A stretch of 64,000 nt of DNA from Rotaria sp. Silwood1 (lineage: Eukaryota; Rotifera; Eurotatoria; Philodinida; Philodinidae), in NCBI GenBank assembly GCA_905250075.1, contig CAJNOP010000009.1, positions 1,267,915 to 1,331,914 on the forward strand, given 5' to 3'. How positions within the stretch are numbered: position 1 is the stretch's first letter; each line of letters begins with the position of its first letter. Below the pieces are notes generated by a model that saw only the letters and a program-made list of their open reading frames with translations, was not told the DNA's origin and did no database searches. Below are positions 52,101 through 61,100 of this stretch, in pieces. Both the position numbers and the translations under genes were made by a program.

Positions 52101-55100
52101 TCTCATTCGCTTCATGGCTACTAAACTTAAAACGATTGCGATTTACTTTTATGGAAAACATATCAAACAAAATGTCTAAAATAATACTATTAAAAATCTG
52201 AAAACTTCTTACATCAAAGTTTAATCAAAAACTTGAAATAATTAAAAAGCAAATTGTTATATAGAATTTTTCTATGCATAGAAATAAGACAAAATTTTTA
52301 AATTTCGGTTAGAAGTGATAGATGCGAAAGATACCGTTGAAATTTGCTCGCATAAATAAAAACTTCTGTAATTCACTATATTTATTAACTGAAACCAAAA
52401 TTACTGATTCCGCCATGAAAAGTCAGCATATACGGTGGGTTATGCGGAAAAATGTGCGATACTGGATTAATCAATAATAACAAGTAGAAGATTAAGATTT
52501 TAAGCATATAGTGTCCGACTACTAAAGAAATACTTTTTAAAAGAAAACCTAATTTCTAGAACTTGATAATTGGGCATTACAATTACGTAAATTCGATCAA
52601 GAAGTTCAACAATTAACTGATCTTGCTAGTATATTTGATATCAACATTCCTGAATATAAAACGTAATTATTCAAAAAAAAAACCATTTAAATTTATAATA
52701 AACAAAAAACGAAATATTTTATCATAGTGTAAAATTATGTCGTAAAGAAATGCGTCCATTAAAGCAATTATGGGATTTAATTTATTTAATTCGTTCACGT
52801 ATTGATGAATGGACAAAAACTCCATGGAAACAAGTGAATATTGAATTAATTGATCAAGAATTACGACAAACATATTTAAATAAAGAGCTACGTTTACTTG
52901 CTAAAGAATGTAATCAATGGAATGCTTATCATGGAATTGAAAAAGATGTTAAAAATCTTATTGCATCATTACGTTCTGTTGGAGAATTTCGTAATAATGC
53001 AATAAGATCACGTCATTGGGAAGAATTAATGAAAGAAACAGGGGTTCAAATTCATATGACAAATGAAACAAGTCTACAAGATTTACTTGTTCTTAATTTA
53101 CATAAATATGAAGAAGAGGTTTTTTATTTGATTTTCTATTTTTAATCTAAAGATTTTTTTTTAAAATAAAAATCTTTAGGTTAAAAATATTGTTGATAAA
53201 GCAGACAAAGAACAAGGAATGGAAAAAATTTTACACGATCTTGAAAATACTTGGTAATTTTTCATGTGTAGAAAAAAAAAAGAAAACTTTTAATAATTAA
53301 AACTAATTTTCTAAGGTCAAATATGAATTTTCATATTGAAAAACATCCACGTACAAATGTAACACTTGTTACAATTGATGATGATATACTTGTTGCATTA
53401 GATGAACATCAAACACAATTACAAACATTACTTTCATCAAAATTTATTTCGCATTTTATTGATAATGTTATTGCATGGAAAAGTCAAATGTCAACAGCTG
53501 ATATGGTTTTACAATTATTAACTGATGTACAACGTACATGGTCGAATTTAGAAGCAATTTTTATTGGTACTGATGATATTCGAATACAATTACCTGAAGA
53601 AACCGAAGCTTTTCATAGAATTGATAAAGAATTTAAAGTTGATTGAATTATTTATTTCTTTTGTTTTTTATTAATTAAATATACAAAGAATTTTTGTAGA
53701 TAATAGCAAAAGAAAATGAAGCTGATTTAAATTTTATTCGTTGTACAAATCGTCCAGGTTTATATGATCAATTAGAAAAAATGAAGGATAATTTACAAAT
53801 ATGTCAAAAAGCATTAGAAGATTATTTAGGTAAATTTTATCCTATAAACGAAAAAAACGCAGGAAAGAAAAATTTAGAATGATTCATTTAACTTTTTCAT
53901 TTCTATTAACTATAAAAATGTGCAGAGCAGGGATTAGAAAATTTTTCGCACATTAGAAGGTTTTGTACTATTTGTAAAAAATATTAGATATACTCTGGTT
54001 CAATTAAAAGTGTTACTAACAAAATAATCAACGTAAAATATGTGCTGCCTACTGTGTTCAACGAGCGAGATGATGCACTTTTTAGGCGTCTACAGTATAT
54101 GTAGAATAGTTACAAGTGAAAATTTCAACGATATTGATTTTTTCCTGTTGGTTAGATGGAACTTATTGAGTAGCATAAGAAAATGTTTGTTTCAAATTGA
54201 GAAAAAAAATTTTAAAAATTTAAAAAAGTCGAAGATGTTCGATTTATGTTCCTCACATTTGAAGATAATAATACCTTGCACTTTTTTATTGATTTTTCTA
54301 AAGTTCGAAAGAAACTTTTTCTGATATAATTCAATCAGTTCTATCTAAACATAATAAAAAAAGAAAAATAGAGAATGTTGTAATATTTACTTATGAAAAT
54401 CCTACATATATTCTAAAAACCTAGAAAATCCATTATTTCTTGTGTTGCATGCCATGGACAGATCATTTTTTTATATTTGTTAGATTGATAGTGAGAGCTT
54501 TATTATGCGCCGACTTTGTTTAATGTTGTTTATTAACAATACAAAATTGAACAGTGGAAGAAAATCAGTCTTTTCTACGCTCACTGTCATTTTCAAATTC
54601 TGATCGTTACTTTTGATGCAAGGATGAGTTCCTGTTTCTAGGAAATTCAAATGAAATGCCTATGAAAAAAATTTCATGAAAACTTAATTAAGTACTTAGA
54701 GACATAAGCGTATGAGATTGATTTTAATAATAAAAAGCATATAACATAGATGTGTATAGTTGTGGATTGCGTTGTATCGGGATCTATGAGGAAATCTTTT
54801 CAAACATTTATTTTTTTCTAGTAAAAATAAATTTCTTGATCCAATTAGAGATCTGCAAAGTGCAAGTTTTGGAACGGTTTTTTCCACTTTTGTAGAAAAA
54901 TCTTCTGTTAATCGTTTGTTATTTTTCAGAATCGTATTTAATCGACGAAAAGTAGGCGCATTTGACAGCAAGGGTTTTTGAGTAAGGTTAATGGAGAAGT
55001 TATCAATATTAGAGATATGCGAAATTGGTACTATTAGAAAAAACTTGTTCGAACCGAAACTAAGACTTGTTATATTTCCTATGATTATAGGGAATCACAT

Positions 55101-58100
55101 TAATCAAAGCTGAATTTCGAGAGATGACCAAAGATCAAGACATTGGTCAATTGAATTAATCAAAATATTAGTGTTTAAGATTTTTTTAAAAACTTTATGT
55201 GAATAAGTTCCAAAACAGTTTCCACTAAGCCGAAAGCGGGACTAAAAAACAACATGGGTCAGCACATCTTTGATTTTCAGAATGTTCATGATCATGACTA
55301 AAACTCATCATTACGCAGAACTCTAGATCCAATCTCAGCCGAAAAATATAGATATCATTTCTATACTTTTTTAATGATCTCTTGATCCAACCCAATATCA
55401 CACTTGAGATTGTATTCATTCAATTGAGTGTATAAAAATGAATTTTAGCTATACGTCATCGATTACATATTGTTTTACAGAAATTGGAATACCTTATACC
55501 CTCTCATTGTTTCCTTATTCAATATTCTGAATTTCCATATTTTTCTTTTCTGTATTTTCTATGAGATCATATTCTATGATCATTTTTTCTTTATTTATTA
55601 TTTTAATGTTTTTGTTTTTGAATAGAAATCAAAAGGCTTGCCTTTCCACGGTAAGTTAACAGCAAAAATAAACAATCATTTTGATTTAGTCAATTCAGAT
55701 TTTTCTTTGTATCTGGTTCGGAATTACTTGAATTTTTATCGAATGGAAATGAACCAGAAAAAGTTATGAGATTATTAAAAAAAGTATTTGATAGTTTAAA
55801 TAAATTAGACTTACGTGAAGATACAAATGGAAATAAACTAAAAATGGCATATGCTAGTAAGATTTAAGAACAAATTTTTTTTTGAATATTTTATTTTGAT
55901 TTTAGTGTATTCGGATGATGGTGAACGTGTGAAATTTTTTAATGATTGTAATCTTGAAGGAGCAGTAGAAATTTGGTTATCACGTTTATTAGATTTTCAT
56001 TGTGAAACAATCAGAAATTGGCTAAGAGTAGCTGTAACTACTTATGAAGTATGTAACTAAAATTTTAAAAGTTCGCAGGATGTAGATGAAAAGAAGATTA
56101 CAATCCACACCCATTTTCAACCTTCAGCCTAGGGCGAATATCATGCGTTCTGCTGTGCACTTAAGATTATTCTTCGCGATAGCCTACAAAAATTGTATAT
56201 CTTATGGTAATAAAATAATAGCCTCTACAAATACGCATTGATGAGACCAGGAATAGCCTAAATACATATGTTCCCAGGAACTTTTAGAACCCAGTTAGGA
56301 TCGTCTCTCGCTAAATTTTCGACTCAAAGTTAAGTATATATAGAAAATTAAAATGTTCTTTTGTTGAAATATCGAATTTCCAAAGAAAAATTTCCTTGTT
56401 GCAGACGTGACACAAAAAAATGAGTTTATTTGAAAATTCAATGTCTTTACTTTTCGGTTGAAATTTTCAGAATATTCTAACGATCATTAGACATATCTGT
56501 AGACAAAATATCGTTACTTAGTTTTCCATTAAACATCTAAAATTAGGTCGAAAGTTCAGTAAAACGATTCTTACTCGGCTCGAAAGACTCGTGAGAACGA
56601 ACCCTTTTAGGCTCACCTAGGCATTCACGTAGGTCAAACGGTATGTGTCTGCTCAAATGGTTCCCGCTTAGGCATCTACCGAAGTCAGGAACAGATCACA
56701 AACCCAGCTGCGGCATTTTCCGGTGCCTAACAATTCAGGTTGGACGTACACCTAGTTTGGACTTTTTGAACACTCGATCGAAGATCTTCTACATCACAAA
56801 ATCTTTGACATATATCTTGAAGCCCACATTAACTCTTTAATGAAAGTCTTAAAGATATTACCAAACAAACATTTAAATTGTAAAAAGAAACTTTCCTTTG
56901 TCATACGAACTTTTGACACATATTGTGCTATTGACACTAAATTGATTACAAATATAGGATAAACCTCGAGAAGAATGGATCTTCGATTATCCAGCTCAAA
57001 TTATTCTTACTGCAAGTCAAATATGGTTCGTGGTAAAACTTATTTGTTAGATAGTTTTTCATGAATTAATATTTAGGTGGACAACAGATGTAAATGGAAC
57101 ATTTGCTCGAATGGAAGAAGGCTTTTCAAATGCATTACGTGAATATAACAAAAAACAAATATTACAACTTAATACTCTTATTAATTTATTATTGGGTTAT
57201 TTAAATGATCAAGATCGTGAAAAAATAACAACACTATGTCTTATTGACCTTCATGCACGTGATGTTATTTCAAAAATGCTTAATCTTAAAGTAAAGAATA
57301 TTATATAGAAAGAATTTTCTTTTTTAGTTATCTATATAGATTGAAAATAGTAATGAATTTACTTGGCAATCACAATTAAGACATAGATGGGATCCAAAAG
57401 ATAATAATTGCTATGCAAATATATGTGATGCTAAATTTAAATATCAATATGAGTGAGTTTATATACAATTTAACTAACGTCTTTTCAAAAATGTAATGAC
57501 CTTGAGTATTTTTGCAATAGCTCAACAACGGAAGGAGCTTCAGAGGTGCAGTTTCCACTATTCAAGCGAGAAAGCTCAAGCCCATCTAAATATATCAAAC
57601 CTTGATCCGTCCACAATCTCTTCGTCAAGTGCGACCTTGGTGGAGATTTTCGAAAACAATATTCTGAAGAAAATTTTTTGTCTATCGATTAATCCTGATA
57701 GAAATCTAAACTGATGTCGTTCTCGAAAGTCTTCATCAAGAACTTCACTAATCGGTCTATTGATAAACAATTAAAGTCCAGTATACTTTGATGTCTCTGA
57801 GTCTTCTCTCCTAAATGGTGAAAACTGCAACTTTCTAGCTCTTTCCATTCATGAGTTATTATAAAAAAACCAATAGTCATTATATTTTTTGGAAACACAT
57901 TAGTTGTATTGAAATCTATTATAATATTTAGATATTTAGGCAATAAAAGTCGATTGGTAATTACACCACTAACCGATAGGTAATGTATTATAATCTATTA
58001 GTTTTTTACGTCAAAGTACACAAACCCTTTTCTTTGACTCCTTTTTTTGCTAGATTATGTCATAGTACATAGATTTAGCTGGAGCTTCGTTTCTCCAACA

Positions 58101-61100
58101 TAATATGTTCGGTCGAGATGAAAATTGGTTTTGGCAGATATTAAGCACCGTTTGGAGATAAATACTTGTTTTGTTTTGAAAAATATTGTATCGTTGATTT
58201 TTGACAAATTTTATAAATTAGTCTTGATGACCTAAATATTTTCTACAAGGAAATGTTTACGAATTTGGATCCTATAACAACTTTTGTTCAATACATCTAA
58301 GATCTGTCCATCGTAAAAGTTTCAAATATTTCTTCAAGAATTCTCAAAAGGGATGAAAGACCTAAGGATATGAGAAAAAAAAATCGAAAGTGTTACTAGT
58401 TCTAATTGAGTTCAAATGTAAAGATATCTATATTTGTTTCGCGGTCTTTACTGTATACTGCATATGTAAATATTCAATGGAAATCTTTAATGGAATATAC
58501 TTAGGATATGATAAAATTAGTGTTGGTGTATTTTAATTCCTTTTCTAATTCAATTGATATCATAATAAAAATATTTCAATAAAAACTATTTATTATGATG
58601 TGTACTTGTAAGATTAGATCATACAGTGTCTTCGATGTATATCTTTTTCTTGGTGCTCTCTTAGCAAACATGTTCATTAAGTTTATACTTAAGCGATTCT
58701 TTGGATTTGTCACCATATGATTTTTGGTTATTCGACTTAATCAAACAAAATTTTAGTGATGAAAATGATTTCTAATCGTTGCATCGTTTTTATTATGATA
58801 TTATTCAAATTATAAAAAGAATTAACATATCTCTACAACTAATTTTTGTATTACTCTAAGTAATTTAAAAAAATGAATTCGCTCAATATTTTTCTCATTG
58901 AATTAACATTCAGGCAACTTTATCTTTCAGAATATATATTCTCTAAAGTATGATGTTATGTCACAAATACACGTATTGAAGCAATAAAAAATATTTTGAT
59001 TTAATTATTTTTTCTTGATTTTGATGCTTTTTATTAAAAATTATAATTTTTTGAAAAGATCAGTCATATTAACCCTTTGAGGACGGTAGGACAACTATGT
59101 CCCACCTGTTTTTCAGTACAGAAAATGTTTGCTCTACATTAAACTGTTACAATCTTTAAGGTAAATAGGTCGTTTATTTGCCATCTCATGCAGGTCTTTT
59201 CTCTCTTTCTTCCTATCATATAGATCCTTATCAGATGTCCTCCTTTCTTTCTGCTACTATACACTGACGCATGATTCCTCCCTCTCTTCTCTCGATGCCT
59301 TATCATCAGGTTTTTATCTGATCATTTTAAGCCAAATACAACAGATTGATTGAAGAACCATTTTTCGATTGAAAAAAAAATCTGTCCTCAAAGGGTTAAC
59401 CCTTAAAAGCCGGAAGGCCTTATCGTCGCAATTTGAACAAATTATTCGGTAAAACAGAAGGTGTAGTATCTCAATAAGAATCATTGATAATAAAAACAAA
59501 AAAAAAAATTTTTCTTACGGAGATATAAAAGGTCCCTTGGAAGGGACATTCGGTCGTAACGGTCCAAAATTTTTCACTGTTATCAATTTATGTAAAAGCA
59601 ATTTTTTCTTTAAAATACCTCTATTTATATGTTTCTTATTACTCAAGAAACTAATTCTAGCAATATTTTACAATTTTTCAAAATTTACACACTATCGGTT
59701 TCAATGTAAGTCTCGCTCAAACTTTTCGGCCCGTTAAGACCGAATGTCCCTTCCAAGGGACATTTTCTTCATGCTATCACTATGTATCAACAGGTAACTT
59801 AAAAATTTAGGGAACAGTTTCATTCGGTAGTTTGCCTTTGTGCCTCTCAGAAAAGCCAAAATTCACGCTAATTCACGCTATATTTACGAAAAGGCATACA
59901 TTGCAAAATACAAAATTGCATTTAAAAAATTCATGCATTTTCCAAAACCTGCTGCGTCCCCTGACAGTCGATTTTAAGAAATTTCTTTTTCACTCTATAC
60001 TCTATTAGGTCATCAAAGTCCAAAAAAATATTGGTCCATACCTCAACGATTTTTTACGTCTCCTATAGCATTTTTTCAAATGTCCCTTGGAAGGGACATT
60101 CGGCTTTTAAGGGTTAACAATGAATAATACATGTGAAAAATAAAGTTATGACTCAATCAATCATTCCTTTGAATCGAAAGAGAATGACTCAAATACACAT
60201 GTGACTTAACTGACATAGAGAAATAAAACAAAAATACTCATTGTAGATCGAATTAAATATATATATAATTTAATTTTAATTTACTTGAAAAAAGTCTAAT
60301 TATTTATATTACTCAAATAGTCTCATAAAGTAATAATTTAAAAACAAATTCATTATAGTGAAATAATTATTTTACAAAAGTTTCAACTTCTTTTATTACA
60401 TTTTCATAACTGTTGATAAAATCTTTTTAGCTTCTATTCAATCCTCAGAAAATTAAGTTGATTTAGGTATCAACTACTCTTGTCGTCAGTATGGCCGAGT
60501 GGTCTAAGGCGCCAGACTCAAGCGTAATGCTTCCTCAGTGAGGTTGAGTGTTCTGGTCAGCGCATGCTGGCGTGGGTTCGACTCCCACTGCTGACACTAT
60601 TTTTTTGTGCGTTCTTTCTATGAGAACATCGTATTGTCTTTAGATGCTATATAACGTTGACGCAATCATTACATTTATTTGTTGGTGGAGCCCCAGCTGG
60701 TATGTAGAATCATCAGATTAAATCTATTTGATGTATATGTTGAGTCCGTTTAGGTCCGGCTGGAACTGGAAAAACGGAAACAACTAAAGGTTAGAAAGAA
60801 TTTGTTTTCTTTTTTAAGAAAGACTAATATGAAAATTGAATTCTTTTAAATAGATCTTGGTCGATCATTAGGTGTATGTGTTTTTGTTACAAATTGTTCT
60901 GAACAAATTGATTATAAATCTATTGGTAATACATTTAAAGGATTAGCAATGAGGTATGAATATTTTATCTAATAAATTTTTATAAATTTTTTTTTGATCG
61001 TTTTTTTTCAGTGGTTGTTGGGGATGTTTCGATGAGTAAATTTTACTATTTAATTCTTTTATTTTTATAATATTTATTTTAATTAAATAAGATTTAATCG

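Larger units (their letters stand above)
57980..60643 (+). other. Dynein intron 31 (2.66 kb) with two MITEs and a tRNA gene
   Basis: The first kilobase is AT-rich sequence with nothing recognised. Two abutting TTAA-flanked elements (59,073-60,113) follow, then about 370 bp, then tRNA-Leu (60,485-60,596), then the acceptor GTCTTTAG. Confidence 0.8.

Noticed and set aside
57376-57943. Several overlapping ORFs on both strands near dynein exon 30
   Set aside because: Produced by the inverted arms of the fold-back in intron 30 and by the antisense of exon 30.
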